A stretch of DNA of 64,000 nucleotides from Firmicutes bacterium AM55-24TS (GCA_003460745.1 QTVU01000013.1:6317-70316); one strand, 5' to 3'. Counted from the first letter of the stretch, positions 9,672-18,558 are shown. Notes: generated by a model not told the origin, from the letters alone. Numbers and translations are program-made.

Positions 9672-10688
9672 ATGGGGAAATCATTTAATCAAAAGCTGAA
9701 ATTACTGTACATAATGCAGATGTTAAAGGAAAATACAGACGAAAATCACGCAATGTCCGCAAATGATATTATTTCGGCACTTGCCAAGCAAGGTATAAGT
9801 GCCGAACGCAAGAGCATTTATGATGACATTGAACGGCTTAAATTATTCGGTTGCGATATTTTGAGCAGAAGAAGTGAGCCGAAAGGATATTATCTCGCGT
9901 CAAGAGATTTTGAAATTGCAGAATTGAAGTTATTGGTTGACGCAGTTCAATCTTCAAAATTCATTACAGAAAAGAAATCAAATCAGTTAATTCACAAAAT
10001 CGAACAGCTCGCCAGCCGTCATGAGGCTCAAACGCTTCAAAGACAAGTCGTTGTTTCAAACAGAATTAAGACGATGAATGAGAGTATCTACTATAATATA
10101 GATAAACTTCATTCCGCAATATCTTCAGATGTTAAAATCACTTTCAAATATTGTTCATGGACGCTTGCCAAAAAGCTTGAACCGAAAAAGGACGGTGCAA
10201 ATTACACCGTAAGTCCGTATATTTTGATATGGGACGATGAAAATTACTATCTGATTGGTTTTGATGATGATAGCAAAGAAATACGCCATTACCGCGTAGA
10301 CAAAATGCTTAACATAACAATAACCGCCGAAAAACGTGACGGCGGTGACCAATTCAGCAAATTCGATATAGGAAACTATTCAAAAAGAACATTCGGTATG
10401 TTTGCAGGTGATGAAAATACACTCGAAATTGAATTTGACAATAACCTTATCGGTGTTGTTATGGATAGGTTCGGCAAGGATATTATTTTAAACTCAAATA
10501 CCGAAAATACGTTCGTTGCCAAATTAAATGTAAACATCAGTTCACAGTTTTACGGTTGGCTTGCAGGGCTCGGAACAGGTGTAAAAATCCTTTCTCCGCA
10601 GTCTGAAGTCGAAAAATATTTAACATATATTAAGGATATATCCTCAAATATACACATTTTTGATGTTTTGTTATATTGTATCCTGTAA
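9672..10688 (+). CDS. WYL-domain transcriptional regulator
   Basis: A 338-residue DNA-binding regulator. An N-terminal winged helix (about residues 10-75, with SAERKSIYDDIERL as the recognition region) is followed by a WYL ligand-sensing domain (about 135-225, with SPYILIWDDENYYLIG and a HYRVDKM stretch) and a C-terminal extension. Start ATG 9672 is preferred because GGGGGATT lies 8 nt upstream; the upstream in-frame GTG has no ribosome site. WYL proteins often control stress, DNA-damage or defence genes, but no target is adjacent here. The gene stands alone between terminators, so autoregulation through the upstream inverted repeats is plausible but unproven. Confidence 0.88.
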   Translation: MGKSFNQKLKLLYIMQMLKENTDENHAMSANDIISALAKQGISAERKSIYDDIERLKLFGCDILSRRSEPKGYYLASRDFEIAELKLLVDAVQSSKFITEKKSNQLIHKIEQLASRHEAQTLQRQVVVSNRIKTMNESIYYNIDKLHSAISSDVKITFKYCSWTLAKKLEPKKDGANYTVSPYILIWDDENYYLIGFDDDSKEIRHYRVDKMLNITITAEKRDGGDQFSKFDIGNYSKRTFGMFAGDENTLEIEFDNNLIGVVMDRFGKDIILNSNTENTFVAKLNVNISSQFYGWLAGLGTGVKILSPQSEVEKYLTYIKDISSNIHIFDVLLYCIL

Positions 10689-10692
10689 ACAT

Positions 10693-10725
10693 ATAACCAT
10701 TAATACATTTAATGGTTATTTTTTC
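10693..10725 (+). terminator. Terminator of the WYL gene
   Basis: Inverted repeat AACCATTAA/TTAATGGTT with a short loop, followed by ATTTTTTC, immediately after the stop codon. Confidence 0.75.
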
Positions 10726-10798
10726 TTTCACTTTTCATAAAAAACATTTCGTATTAATCGGATTTTTTATCTATTTAATGGTATTATTATTCATTTTG

Positions 10799-10826
10799 TT
10801 GACAAATCAATCGACTGTGATATAAT
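10799..10826 (+). promoter_or_regulatory. Strong extended -10 promoter of the HPr-like gene
   Basis: Consensus TTGACA (10799-10804), a 16-bp spacer, TGA then TATAAT (10821-10826). The roughly 100-nt leader that follows contains a small TATACC/GGGTATA hairpin. Confidence 0.8.
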
Positions 10827-10933
10827 GTAGCCAATGTACAAAGTTGTGCATTTATTTTTATACCGCCGGGTATAGAAATAACGTATCTGGAAATAATCAT
10901 ATTGATATTTCCGAAGGATAGGAGGTTTTTACC

Positions 10934-11191
10934 ATGAAACAATTTTCTTATACAATTCAAGGTGAACACGGACTTCACGCCAGATGTGCCGGCAAACTCG
11001 TACAAAAAGCACAAAATTTTACGTCGAACATTAGCATTGAATATAACCAGAGAATTGAAAACTTAAAAAGACTTTTTACAATAACTTGTCTTGGCATCAG
11101 TAAAGGTGATTTCGTTACAGTCAAAGTTGAAGGTAACGATGAAACTGAAGCCGCAAATGTTCTTGAAAATTATTTTAAAGAAAATCTTTAA
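10934..11191 (+). CDS. HPr-family phosphocarrier protein lacking Ser46
   Basis: An 85-residue PTS phosphocarrier homologue. The phosphorylated histidine is present exactly at position 15 in GLHAR, so transfer from enzyme I to EIIA is feasible. The conserved Ser46, the target of HPr kinase in Gram-positive bacteria, is Arg in NLKRLFTI (residues 43-50). Pro18, usual after HAR, is Cys. This is the reverse of Crh, which keeps Ser46 but loses His15. Start ATG 10934 follows GGATAGGAGG. It is monocistronic with its own promoter and terminator, with no enzyme I gene in the window. It may be a specialised HPr outside carbon catabolite control; that reading is inference. Confidence 0.88.
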   Translation: MKQFSYTIQGEHGLHARCAGKLVQKAQNFTSNISIEYNQRIENLKRLFTITCLGISKGDFVTVKVEGNDETEAANVLENYFKENL

Positions 11192-11195
11192 AGAC

Positions 11196-11230
11196 AAAAA
11201 GCACGTCTGATACAGGCGTGCTTTTTGATT
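11196..11230 (+). terminator. Terminator of the HPr-like gene
   Basis: Stem AAAAAGCACGTCTG/CAGGCGTGCTTTTT (11196-11209 and 11213-11226, G-U tolerant) beginning 4 nt after the stop codon, with a T-rich tail. Confidence 0.85.
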
Positions 11231-11237
11231 TTTTGCA

Positions 11238-11271
11238 CAAAAAAATCGAAACAAGCATAACCTGTTCCGAT
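11238..11271 (-). terminator. Terminator of tRNA-Thr
   Basis: Read on the minus strand, a 12-bp stem with two G-U pairs follows the CCA end at once and is succeeded by six T residues. Confidence 0.8.
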
Positions 11272-11347
11272 TGGAGCTAATGGGGGGAGTCGAACCCCCG
11301 ACCTACTGATTACGAATCAGTTGCTCTGCCAACTGAGCTACACCAGC
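11272..11347 (-). tRNA. tRNA-Thr (anticodon CGT)
   Basis: A 76-nt cloverleaf with encoded CCA. Acceptor GCTGGTG pairs with CATTAGC (two G-U pairs), anticodon stem ACTGA/TCAGT encloses TTCGTAA, and the T-arm GGGGG TTCGAGT CCCCC is intact. Anticodon CGT reads the ACG threonine codon. Confidence 0.95.
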
Positions 11348-11392
11348 GAAAATGAAATATAAGAGAGAGCCGAAGCTCTCTCTGTAATATTT

Positions 11393-11836
11393 TTAGTTAA
11401 ACAAACTTTTAGCAATCGTGCTGACTGCTTTTCCGTCTGCTCTTCCCTTAACTTTCGGCATAACGTATTCCATAACCTTACCCATATCTTTCATGGAGGT
11501 TGCGCCTACTGCTTTAACGCCTTCTTCTACAATCGGACGTAGCTCGTCCTCTGTAAGCTGTTTAGGAAGATATTCCATCAAGCATTCCATTTCCTGTTTT
11601 AACTGAGAGATTAAATCCTCTCTGCCACTCTTTTCATATTCAGGAAGAGAGTCCTTGCGTTGCTTTAATTGCTTTGCAATTACCTCCAAAATATCCTCGT
11701 CATCAAGAGTTACTTTGTTGTCCTTTTCAACCTGCAATATTGCAGTACGGACAAGTTGTACTGTATTTTTGCGTACAGTGTCTTTGTTTTTCATTGACGA
11801 TTTTAGATCTTCTGCTAATTTTTCCTTTAAAGACAT
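11393..11836 (-). CDS. yqeY: GatB/YqeY domain protein
   Basis: A 147-residue YqeY protein, related to the tRNA-binding tail of the GatB amidotransferase subunit. The precise role is unknown; it may help tRNA-dependent amidation or tRNA handling. Start ATG 11836 (MSLKEKLAEDL) is favoured because AAGGAG lies 11 nt upstream, while the earlier ATG at 11845 overlaps that ribosome site. It follows rpsU by 32 bp, an association conserved widely in Bacillota. The helical N-terminal half and C-terminal GRADGKAVSTIAKSLF region match the family. Confidence 0.92.
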   Translation of the reverse strand: MSLKEKLAEDLKSSMKNKDTVRKNTVQLVRTAILQVEKDNKVTLDDEDILEVIAKQLKQRKDSLPEYEKSGREDLISQLKQEMECLMEYLPKQLTEDELRPIVEEGVKAVGATSMKDMGKVMEYVMPKVKGRADGKAVSTIAKSLFN

Positions 11837-11868
11837 TATCGTCATCTCCTTATGTTGCTAATTAAAAA

Positions 11869-12042
11869 TTAGAACTTTCTTTTTCTTGCAGCTTCTGATT
11901 TCTTTTTACGCTTTACGCTTGGCTTTTCATAGTGCTCACGCTTTCTGATTTCAGACATGACACCTGACTTAGCACATTGACGCTTGAATCTGCGAAGTGC
12001 GCTATCTAATGATTCATTATCTTTTACTCTTACTTCAGACAT
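11869..12042 (-). CDS. rpsU: Small ribosomal subunit protein bS21
   Basis: A 57-residue, highly basic 30S protein ([20 protein letters not shown] to a Lys/Arg-rich tail) that takes part in translation initiation. The start ATG 12042 is 6 nt after GGAGGGAGGGG; the longer upstream in-frame reading is not supported by a ribosome site. It is the first gene of a two-gene unit with yqeY, behind a near-consensus promoter. Confidence 0.96.
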   Translation of the reverse strand: MSEVRVKDNESLDSALRRFKRQCAKSGVMSEIRKREHYEKPSVKRKKKSEAARKRKF

Positions 12043-12122
12043 TGTTTCCCCTCCCTCCGGCAAGTCAATTCTAAAAACGGACTTGATGGACTCAGTTATA
12101 CACTGTTTGTACAACAATATCT

Positions 12123-12152
12123 ATTATACCTTATTTTACATAGATATGTCAA
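12123..12152 (-). promoter_or_regulatory. Promoter of rpsU-yqeY
   Basis: On the minus strand TTGACA (12152-12147), an 18-bp spacer and TATAAT (12128-12123), about 80 bp before the rpsU start. Both hexamers are perfect consensus. Confidence 0.85.
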
Positions 12153-12189
12153 GATATTTTAGTGATTTTTATAAAGATTTGTTTATTTT

Positions 12190-12215
12190 AGCTGCCGACA
12201 AATTTATCGGCAGCT
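12190..12215. repeat. Inverted repeat at the left edge of the phage module
   Basis: Perfect 9-bp arms AGCTGCCGA/TCGGCAGCT with an 8-nt loop directly after the amidase stop codon. It probably marks the end of the phage transcript, but on the minus strand no T run follows, so a normal intrinsic terminator is not evident. Confidence 0.5.
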
Positions 12216-12222
12216 GTATTTA

Positions 12223-13020
12223 TTATTTCAATGTTTTTGACAAACGATACATCACTACGCAGGTCCAAAGTTTTGTATCATCAAGCCCCAATCCGCTGCC
12301 GGTGCCGACAATTATACCGTTATCCACGCACCACCGAACAGCCTCTTTTGCCCAGTCGGGCATATTATCATCGATATAATTATAAATCATAGGATTTTCG
12401 ATTTTGTAAACCTCATTCTGCAAAACATCAACTCTTGCAGTCTGTTCCGAAATCATTTGTTTTAATTCTTCATATTGCGACATTGTAAGTTCCTCCTCCA
12501 TTTTTTCGCCGACTATCGCGTCGCTTATTGCCTCGGCAATTCTGTCTGCGCCGACTTCATTATATAAATCCGCGTCCGATTCGGTGTCGACAAAGCACAC
12601 TTCTATAAGCATCGACCTCGCATTACTTCTGCGAATGACATACAAATTTGAGCCGTTTTTTATACCTCTGTTTATAAACCCAAGCTCCGCCATATTTTCA
12701 CATACCAGCTCCGCTTGTTTAAAAACTTCTCCGTTATAGGTATAAACCTCAGTTCCTCTGCCGCCGCCGCTGTTAAAGTGTATCGAAACGAACAAATCAA
12801 GCGGCTGTGCATTTGCTTTATCAACAATCTTTTTCAAATTTCCGCTTACCGTAGAAGAATAATCATCAGTGCAATCAACCACCGTAACACCTTTTGCCCT
12901 GAGATACTCCATTACTTTATAACCGACTCGGCGCGTTTCGTTGCTTTCGTTAAGGAATCCGACCGCACCGCTGCCGACTGTACCGCTGACAGTGTGTCCG
13001 CAATTTATTCCTACTATCAT
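12223..13020 (-). CDS. Phage endolysin, N-acetylmuramoyl-L-alanine amidase (Amidase_3)
   Basis: A 265-residue cell-wall amidase that would cut the bond between MurNAc and L-Ala for host lysis. The zinc ligands are in VGINCGHT near the N-terminus and SIHFNSG (about residue 95); the catalytic Glu is in MLIEVCFVDTESD (about 153). The C-terminal part has a helical linker and an SLH/endolysin-like tail (MPDWAKEAVRWCVDNGI) that may bind the wall. There is no signal peptide, so release depends on the upstream holin. Start ATG 13020 has GGGGAG upstream; the upstream in-frame codons overlap the holin gene and lack one. Last gene of the phage transcript. Confidence 0.9.
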   Translation of the reverse strand: MIVGINCGHTVSGTVGSGAVGFLNESNETRRVGYKVMEYLRAKGVTVVDCTDDYSSTVSGNLKKIVDKANAQPLDLFVSIHFNSGGGRGTEVYTYNGEVFKQAELVCENMAELGFINRGIKNGSNLYVIRRSNARSMLIEVCFVDTESDADLYNEVGADRIAEAISDAIVGEKMEEELTMSQYEELKQMISEQTARVDVLQNEVYKIENPMIYNYIDDNMPDWAKEAVRWCVDNGIIVGTGSGLGLDDTKLWTCVVMYRLSKTLK

Positions 13021-13045
13021 ATATCTCACTCCCCATATATTATAT

Positions 13046-13456
13046 TCACTCACTGTCCGCACTGTTACTGTCACGAATTTGGAGCAATATATCCTTTATT
13101 GCTTTCGGCATTCGCGGGTAAATCACCGCCACATTTTCCAACACACTTATACCCTCATTCGCTACGTAAAACATAATAACTATTTCCCGAATTGCAACAT
13201 TATCGCCTGTAATCTGTTGCAGAACATTTGAAAGTGCTACTATAATTAATATAGTAATCTTTTTGAGTAATCCTTTAAACCCAATCTCACTCGACATTGT
13301 TTTTGTATAAATTGCTTTAATAACACCTGTCAAACAGTCAAGCACCATTATCACTAACAGCGCCCACAAAATACTGTCCCATTGACCGAAAATCGCGGCG
13401 AAATATCCGCCCACAATTCCTATAACCGTACTTGTCCAATTAAAAATTCTGTCCAT
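13046..13456 (-). CDS. Phage holin (toxin secretion/phage lysis family)
   Basis: A 136-residue membrane protein with an N-terminal amphipathic/hydrophobic segment and further hydrophobic helices (about residues 28-50, 65-85 and 90-105). The pattern WALLVIMVLDCLTGVIKA followed by a K-rich loop is that of the TcdE/Cph1 holin family. Holins form pores that let the endolysin reach peptidoglycan. It directly precedes the amidase, as in most siphophage lysis cassettes, with GGAGGAAT as ribosome site. Confidence 0.88.
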   Translation of the reverse strand: MDRIFNWTSTVIGIVGGYFAAIFGQWDSILWALLVIMVLDCLTGVIKAIYTKTMSSEIGFKGLLKKITILIIVALSNVLQQITGDNVAIREIVIMFYVANEGISVLENVAVIYPRMPKAIKDILLQIRDSNSADSE

Positions 13457-13472
13457 AAATTATTCCTCCGTT

Positions 13473-14558
13473 TTATTTATTTTCAGCTTGCTTTTTTAAC
13501 TCCGCCACCGTTTTTACAACCTCGATCGGCTCTTGGAAACCATAACTGCAAAGTGCATTAAACATTTCGTAAACATCGCTGATTATGTAGTCAAGTCCCG
13601 GATAATTAACTGAATTACTTTTTTCTAAACCTCCGGCCACCCACTTCAGCAAATCCGTCACACGATAACTTGCATCTTTACCATTTACAATATCATTCGC
13701 GCCGACTTTTCCGCTTACAAGTTCATTTATCGCCCCAACAAACGAATCTCTGTTATTCGTTTTGAGAGCATCAAGCGTGTTCAATCCATCAAATCTGATT
13801 ATACCCGCATATATTTCGGCAACTTCCGCTTTCATATATGTTACATTCATCTTTGCAACATTACCCGATTCAGGCTGTTCCGTAACCTCCAAGCCCAATG
13901 TGCCGTTATCGCTGTCATATAACAAATTAATCCACTTTTCTCCTTCTTCACCTTTTTCCGCCGAAAACGAGGCAGAAATCGGTGCTGTTTGTATATATGC
14001 ACGTCCGTCCCTAAAAATTTTAGTCTGCACAGGTAAGCTGTTTATCGTTACTGTACCGTTTCCGTTTCCTTGATTTATGTTTATAATAAAATCAGACTTT
14101 TTCAGACTGTGTGTTATCTTATGCGTAATATTCTTTTCTCTTCCGTACAACTCGGTTTTGTCTGCTTTTTCAAAAAATCTTGACTTGTTTTCTTCATTAT
14201 CTGCCTGTCGCTCCATTTTTTCATATTCGATACGACCGCTCAATTCATTATCCGCCTCTTGACGCGAATTTACCTCGTTTGAAATTTTGATTTCAAGCGA
14301 ATTGTCCGCTTTCTTTCTGTCCGATGTTTCGGTTGAAATTTTGCCCTCAAGAGAACGGTCTGCCGTCTTTCTGTCCGACGTTTCCTTTGTTATTTTATCA
14401 GTCAAATCATTACCTAAATTCACACGTCGATTTATTTCTTCACTCAAATTATCCTCTAACGCATTATATTCGTCCTGCACCGTCTGAAAATTCGATTTTA
14501 CCTGTTGCCACCATTTTTTCAGCAAAGTTTTTCCGTCAAAATTAAAATCTAATTTCAT
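13473..14558 (-). CDS. Phage tail fibre/baseplate protein with coiled-coil stalk
   Basis: A 361-residue structural protein. The N-terminal 20 residues carry a Trp-rich anchor (LLKKWWQQVK). Residues about 30-120 hold repeated heptad-like units of the form SLEGKISTETSDRKKAD, predicted to form a trimeric coiled coil. The C-terminal half is beta-rich (ITHSLKKSDF onward) and suits receptor binding. It follows the Tal gene by 2 bp, where distal fibres usually sit. Homology is by architecture only, so host-binding is an inference. Confidence 0.7.
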   Translation of the reverse strand: MKLDFNFDGKTLLKKWWQQVKSNFQTVQDEYNALEDNLSEEINRRVNLGNDLTDKITKETSDRKTADRSLEGKISTETSDRKKADNSLEIKISNEVNSRQEADNELSGRIEYEKMERQADNEENKSRFFEKADKTELYGREKNITHKITHSLKKSDFIININQGNGNGTVTINSLPVQTKIFRDGRAYIQTAPISASFSAEKGEEGEKWINLLYDSDNGTLGLEVTEQPESGNVAKMNVTYMKAEVAEIYAGIIRFDGLNTLDALKTNNRDSFVGAINELVSGKVGANDIVNGKDASYRVTDLLKWVAGGLEKSNSVNYPGLDYIISDVYEMFNALCSYGFQEPIEVVKTVAELKKQAENK

Positions 14559-14560
14559 TC

Positions 14561-15589
14561 TTATTCTCCTTCCACCAATATCCTTTTACCGTTAATACAC
14601 AACACACCGTTACTGTCCTGTGTAATAACATTATCCCCCACGCTCAATTTTTCCGTTTCAAAATCACCCTTAAAATTCATATTGCCCTTGTCCGTAATAT
14701 TCACAGCCGAATTGCCGTTGTTGTCCGTAATATTAAACACAAACTGACCGTTCACATTTCCAATCTGCGTTTTTACGTCACCGTCCGTTGACACCTCAAT
14801 AATGTCCGATAACAACGAAACCGTACCGTTTTCACCGTCTATTTTCATTCCGGACTGTGAAATAACACCGCTTACCGATTTCGCCTTGACTTTACCGCCT
14901 GTTGTCGATACTTTTTTGTAACGTTTTGCAAGAGTTCCTATTTGTTCAAGATAGAAAAACAAATCCTTTTTAACCCTGCCGACAGATATAACGGTATCGT
15001 CACTTTGATAAGGATAATATTCAAGCCTTATGACGCGTTCTCTAATCTCGTTTCCGCAGTCGATTACAGTCACCGTATCACCGATATTAATTTTCTCGTC
15101 CGCATAATCCGCCAGCTTTGAAATATCGGCATATCCGCCTGTTATATTAACACAAGGCACGTCAATTCTTTCCTCATTTTCACTGTCAAACTCCCACCGT
15201 GCGCGTCTTAATATTTTACTCGGTTCAATATAATCGGTATAATCACGATACCCCTCACGAACACCGTAAATATCCGCGTTTTCACTTATAATATACTGCT
15301 TTCCGCTGTTCACACTTCCGATATGTGCGTCATCTTTTCCGTAAGGGTACAACTTCGTCACCATATCGGTTATATCCCTTTCTATCGAAATATCTTTCAT
15401 ATTCTTTGAAAGGTCAAGCCTTAAACAGCTTTCACCGCCTATACGCTCCACAAGGGCAATCTTGTAATTGTCGGCATAAATCTCGCCCTTACCGCAGTTT
15501 TCGATAAGAGCCTTAACCGCCTCATACGGATTGGTCTTATCCATAGAAAAGAAATCAATCTTAAAACCGCTGTAATCAACTCGTTTCAT
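14561..15589 (-). CDS. Phage tail-associated (Tal-like) minor structural protein, C-terminal part
   Basis: 342 residues with the tail endopeptidase/minor structural family look: a KNPYEAVKALIE-type segment near the start, a linker, then C-terminal beta-repeat blocks (SGMKIDGENGTVSLLSD, NGQFVFNITDNNG). It overlaps the preceding frame by 4 bp (ATGA). In relatives both parts form one protein. Adding one A to the AAAA run at 15595-15598 (TTTT on the plus strand) joins them into a 472-residue frame reading through ELTK-S-R-M-KRVDY. So this is either a recent frameshift, a sequence error, or translational coupling of a naturally split gene. Confidence 0.78.
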   Translation of the reverse strand: MKRVDYSGFKIDFFSMDKTNPYEAVKALIENCGKGEIYADNYKIALVERIGGESCLRLDLSKNMKDISIERDITDMVTKLYPYGKDDAHIGSVNSGKQYIISENADIYGVREGYRDYTDYIEPSKILRRARWEFDSENEERIDVPCVNITGGYADISKLADYADEKINIGDTVTVIDCGNEIRERVIRLEYYPYQSDDTVISVGRVKKDLFFYLEQIGTLAKRYKKVSTTGGKVKAKSVSGVISQSGMKIDGENGTVSLLSDIIEVSTDGDVKTQIGNVNGQFVFNITDNNGNSAVNITDKGNMNFKGDFETEKLSVGDNVITQDSNGVLCINGKRILVEGE

Positions 15590-15978
15590 CCGACTTTTGT
15601 CAATTCACTGTCCGTCATAATCGAAAACTTCGTATTTTTAAATATCTGCCCCAAAACATAAGACGGAGTTTTTCCGATTAAATCGGGAATATTTTGAATA
15701 TGTATGTTCGATGCGTCCGCATTATAGACGTGACTGCATTCCGCCGCAATAAAATTCTTTTCACCGATTGTTTTTGACACCTTTATAATTCTGTATGCCT
15801 GACCCTCGCATACAACGATTTTATTTTCACTTATAATTTCCGACTTTTCATTTATCGGGTGCGAAAAATCAAGCCTGCGTTCACCGTTTATTTCATACGT
15901 AACACGCACATCATACGCGTCACCGATTACAATACCCTTGTCAAACGTAACACTGTTATACGGTAATATTCTAAGCAT
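15586..15978 (-). CDS. Phage tail-associated (Tal-like) protein, N-terminal part
   Basis: About 130 residues forming the N-terminal hub domain of the siphophage tail-tip protein (MLRILPYNSVTFDKG, then a GERRLDFSHP strand). This region typically forms the baseplate hub ring below Dit. ATG 15978 lies inside the end of the Dit gene (8-bp overlap). The frame stops at 15586 and the rest of the protein continues in the next frame. Confidence 0.75.
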   Translation of the reverse strand: MLRILPYNSVTFDKGIVIGDAYDVRVTYEINGERRLDFSHPINEKSEIISENKIVVCEGQAYRIIKVSKTIGEKNFIAAECSHVYNADASNIHIQNIPDLIGKTPSYVLGQIFKNTKFSIMTDSELTKVG

Positions 15979-16816
15979 TTCCGTCACCCCATTCCAAGTC
16001 GTCAAAATGTTCACCGTACATAAAATACGGTGTATATGAAATTTCGGCCGTCATATTTTGACTGTTTGAATTTACGATATGAAGTTTGTTTCTTCCCGAC
16101 GGAAATTCAAAAAACTCACCCGACACCAATATATTTCCGCTTGTATTTTTGACATTTTGTTTTTCAAAATCAATAGTTGTCTGACCGTTTGACATAAACG
16201 CAAGCGATTTGCCGTTCATAGACAGCGTTACATTTCTTGCACTCGCTCCAAGCTTTACAATCGGTCTTACAGGTCTGTCACCGAAATTGTATACACTTAT
16301 ATCACCGCTGCCGGAAATATTAAATTTAAACAAACACGAAATATCAATAGGTATATTTGCATCTAACATAAAAGGCATTTCCAAAGCCGGGCCTTCCGTA
16401 TCAAAAATACATTTACAAAACGGTTCTGCCCTGAACGACACCTCCATAACCGCCTTACGACCGCTGTGTTCAGGCATATATATAACCTCGTCCGACACTT
16501 TCCCCCGCCATTTTGAAAATGGCATATCATCAAAAATCAGCTCACCCTCACCGCAAAGCCACAGAGAAAGCAAAGACAGCTTCCTCTGCATTTCCGCAAG
16601 ATTATCGGCATATATGTTAAACGTAACCGTGAATATCCTGTCATTATAAAACTCACGTCCGAAAGGATTAGCTTTTGAAAAATCATATCCGCCGTCACGG
16701 TACGGCAAATCGACAATATTCTCTTTTACGCTCGGCAATATCGGTCTTGATTTAGTCCTCACCGTCACATCGAAATCGGAAGAATGACGGTCTTTAAATA
16801 TAAAACCATTCCTCAT
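15971..16816 (-). CDS. Phage distal tail protein (Dit family)
   Basis: A 281-residue member of the siphovirus tail component family (Sipho_tail). The N-terminus MRNGFIFKDRHSSDF, the PYRDGGYDFSK stretch and the WLCGEGELIFDD region are diagnostic. Dit forms a hexameric ring joining the tail tube to the baseplate hub. A galectin-like C-terminal domain covers about residues 140-275. Good ribosome site (AAAGGGGG). Sits between the tape measure and Tal genes as expected. Confidence 0.85.
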   Translation of the reverse strand: MRNGFIFKDRHSSDFDVTVRTKSRPILPSVKENIVDLPYRDGGYDFSKANPFGREFYNDRIFTVTFNIYADNLAEMQRKLSLLSLWLCGEGELIFDDMPFSKWRGKVSDEVIYMPEHSGRKAVMEVSFRAEPFCKCIFDTEGPALEMPFMLDANIPIDISCLFKFNISGSGDISVYNFGDRPVRPIVKLGASARNVTLSMNGKSLAFMSNGQTTIDFEKQNVKNTSGNILVSGEFFEFPSGRNKLHIVNSNSQNMTAEISYTPYFMYGEHFDDLEWGDGNA

Positions 16817-16827
16817 ATAATCCCCCT

Positions 16828-18558
16828 TTAATTGTAATTACCGTATGATACAGCCAGTCCGACTCTGTTTTGAAGTGCGTTCAAAATATCACGGCTGTCC
16901 CCTCTTATGCTGATATTTCTGTTGTCAGAATAAGAATTTGACGATACCTTAATCGACTTTATCGCACTTATAGTCTGATTTAACAACGATGTAATCACAC
17001 TTTGCATATTCTTTACGTCAAAATTCACGCTTTTCACGATTTTTTCTATATTCATCCCATTTTTTTCTATAGTCGCAAGAAGATATTTCTTATTTGCCTC
17101 AACGGTGTCATAACTGTTTTCAAGACTTGTCAGCGTTGCGGTATGCATTTTTTGTAATTTGTACATTTCCTCTTCACGTTTTATCTTTTTCATTTGCTCC
17201 TGCAAAGATTTATATGTATCCATACCTTTTTGAGTAACCGCATTTTTGTATATGCTCAATTTGTGTGATATTTCTGACTTCGACTCGTTCCTGTCCTCAA
17301 TCTCCCACTTTGTGCCAAGTGCCTTTTCTTCACTTGAAAACTGTTCTTTCAGATTGTTTATGTATTCCTTTTGCTTATCAAGAAGTGTGTCCGTTGCCTC
17401 GATTTTTGCATTATACAAATTCAAAACCGCATACATAGTATCGTCACTGTATTCCTGCCAACCTACAAAACCGCCGTCATACATTTTCTGAATACGTTCG
17501 ATACTGCGTTCGTAAAACTGAATATGACTGTCGCCTGTTTCGTCCCAATCATCATATGTATCGCGGATATTTTTCCAATTCTTCGCGTCACTTTTCCACT
17601 TTTCATAAACGGCATAATTCTTTTCATTCTCAAGCTTGCCGATTTTCAAATCGACATCGGCTTTGTACTTATAGAAATCTCCCCAAATTTCTTTAATTTC
17701 CTCTGATGAATATGCGGTTGACGTAACCATTTCCGACACCATCGCATTATAGGTATAAAGCTGTCTTTTGTACGATTCAATCTGCTCGTCAACACCCATA
17801 TCATTCACTTGCACCTGATATTTAATCCAAGCATCGGAATGTTTTTTGTAGTCTGAAAGTGCGGTTTCGCTCGCCTTTTTTTCTTCTTTCCAAATTTTCT
17901 TCTGCGACGCGAAAATCTCCTCTTGAATTTCTTTCACAACCTCGCTGTCATAACTGAATTGCTCCATCAATTCATTCCAAAGCCTTAATTCCTCCGTCGG
18001 AGATACATCGTTTGTTTTTTTGTAATGGTTTAAATCAGCCTTTTTAATTTCAAACATTTCATTGTTTTTGCCGGACGCATAATGCGGAATACCCATACCG
18101 TTCATTATCGCCTTTGTTTCGTCAGCCGTATAAACCTTGTCGCCTTGCGACAGCGGAACAACCACATCACGCCCGCTAAACATCATAAGTCGCCCGTTAT
18201 GCTCGATAAGCTCACGCGGATCACTGACGCCCCTTTCATCATTTACAACCGCCAAACCGCTTTTTGCATATTGTGTTCCGTCTGCCAGTTTCGGCATTCC
18301 CTGCACATTGTACTTAACAGTAACATTGACTGTTCTGTCCTTCAAACTGTTTATACTTGCTCTTGCCGAACTCACACCGCTTGCGGTATTGTCAACTGCG
18401 GTAATATTGATTTTTGCATTTTTGCCGTCATATTCACTCATTATTTTACCTGCCGATGAATTAAGTGTAGCAAGTGCATTTTGTGCCGTTGCCAAAGCAT
18501 TTATAAGTCCCGACGCGTCACCCGTTATGCTGACCAATAAATTAGCCGCCTCTGCCAT
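16828..18558 (-). CDS. Phage tail tape measure protein (short)
   Basis: 576 residues, mostly helical/coiled coil. The N-terminal region ANLLVSITGDASGLINAL and the VTVKYNVQGMPKLADGTQYAKSG segment with RELIEHNGRLMMFSG are characteristic of tape measures and their tail-tip junction. If all residues span the tail at about 0.15 nm each, the tail would be near 85 nm. I see no clear transmembrane segment, although many tape measures have one. The ATG is 2 nt after the end of the frameshifted chaperone, with GGAGAGGAGG inside that gene, suggesting coupling. Confidence 0.82.
   Translation of the reverse strand: MAEAANLLVSITGDASGLINALATAQNALATLNSSAGKIMSEYDGKNAKINITAVDNTASGVSSARASINSLKDRTVNVTVKYNVQGMPKLADGTQYAKSGLAVVNDERGVSDPRELIEHNGRLMMFSGRDVVVPLSQGDKVYTADETKAIMNGMGIPHYASGKNNEMFEIKKADLNHYKKTNDVSPTEELRLWNELMEQFSYDSEVVKEIQEEIFASQKKIWKEEKKASETALSDYKKHSDAWIKYQVQVNDMGVDEQIESYKRQLYTYNAMVSEMVTSTAYSSEEIKEIWGDFYKYKADVDLKIGKLENEKNYAVYEKWKSDAKNWKNIRDTYDDWDETGDSHIQFYERSIERIQKMYDGGFVGWQEYSDDTMYAVLNLYNAKIEATDTLLDKQKEYINNLKEQFSSEEKALGTKWEIEDRNESKSEISHKLSIYKNAVTQKGMDTYKSLQEQMKKIKREEEMYKLQKMHTATLTSLENSYDTVEANKKYLLATIEKNGMNIEKIVKSVNFDVKNMQSVITSLLNQTISAIKSIKVSSNSYSDNRNISIRGDSRDILNALQNRVGLAVSYGNYN

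Noticed and set aside
12190..12215. Standard terminator for the phage operon
   Set aside because: The stem is good but no T run follows on the minus strand, so it is listed only as an inverted repeat.
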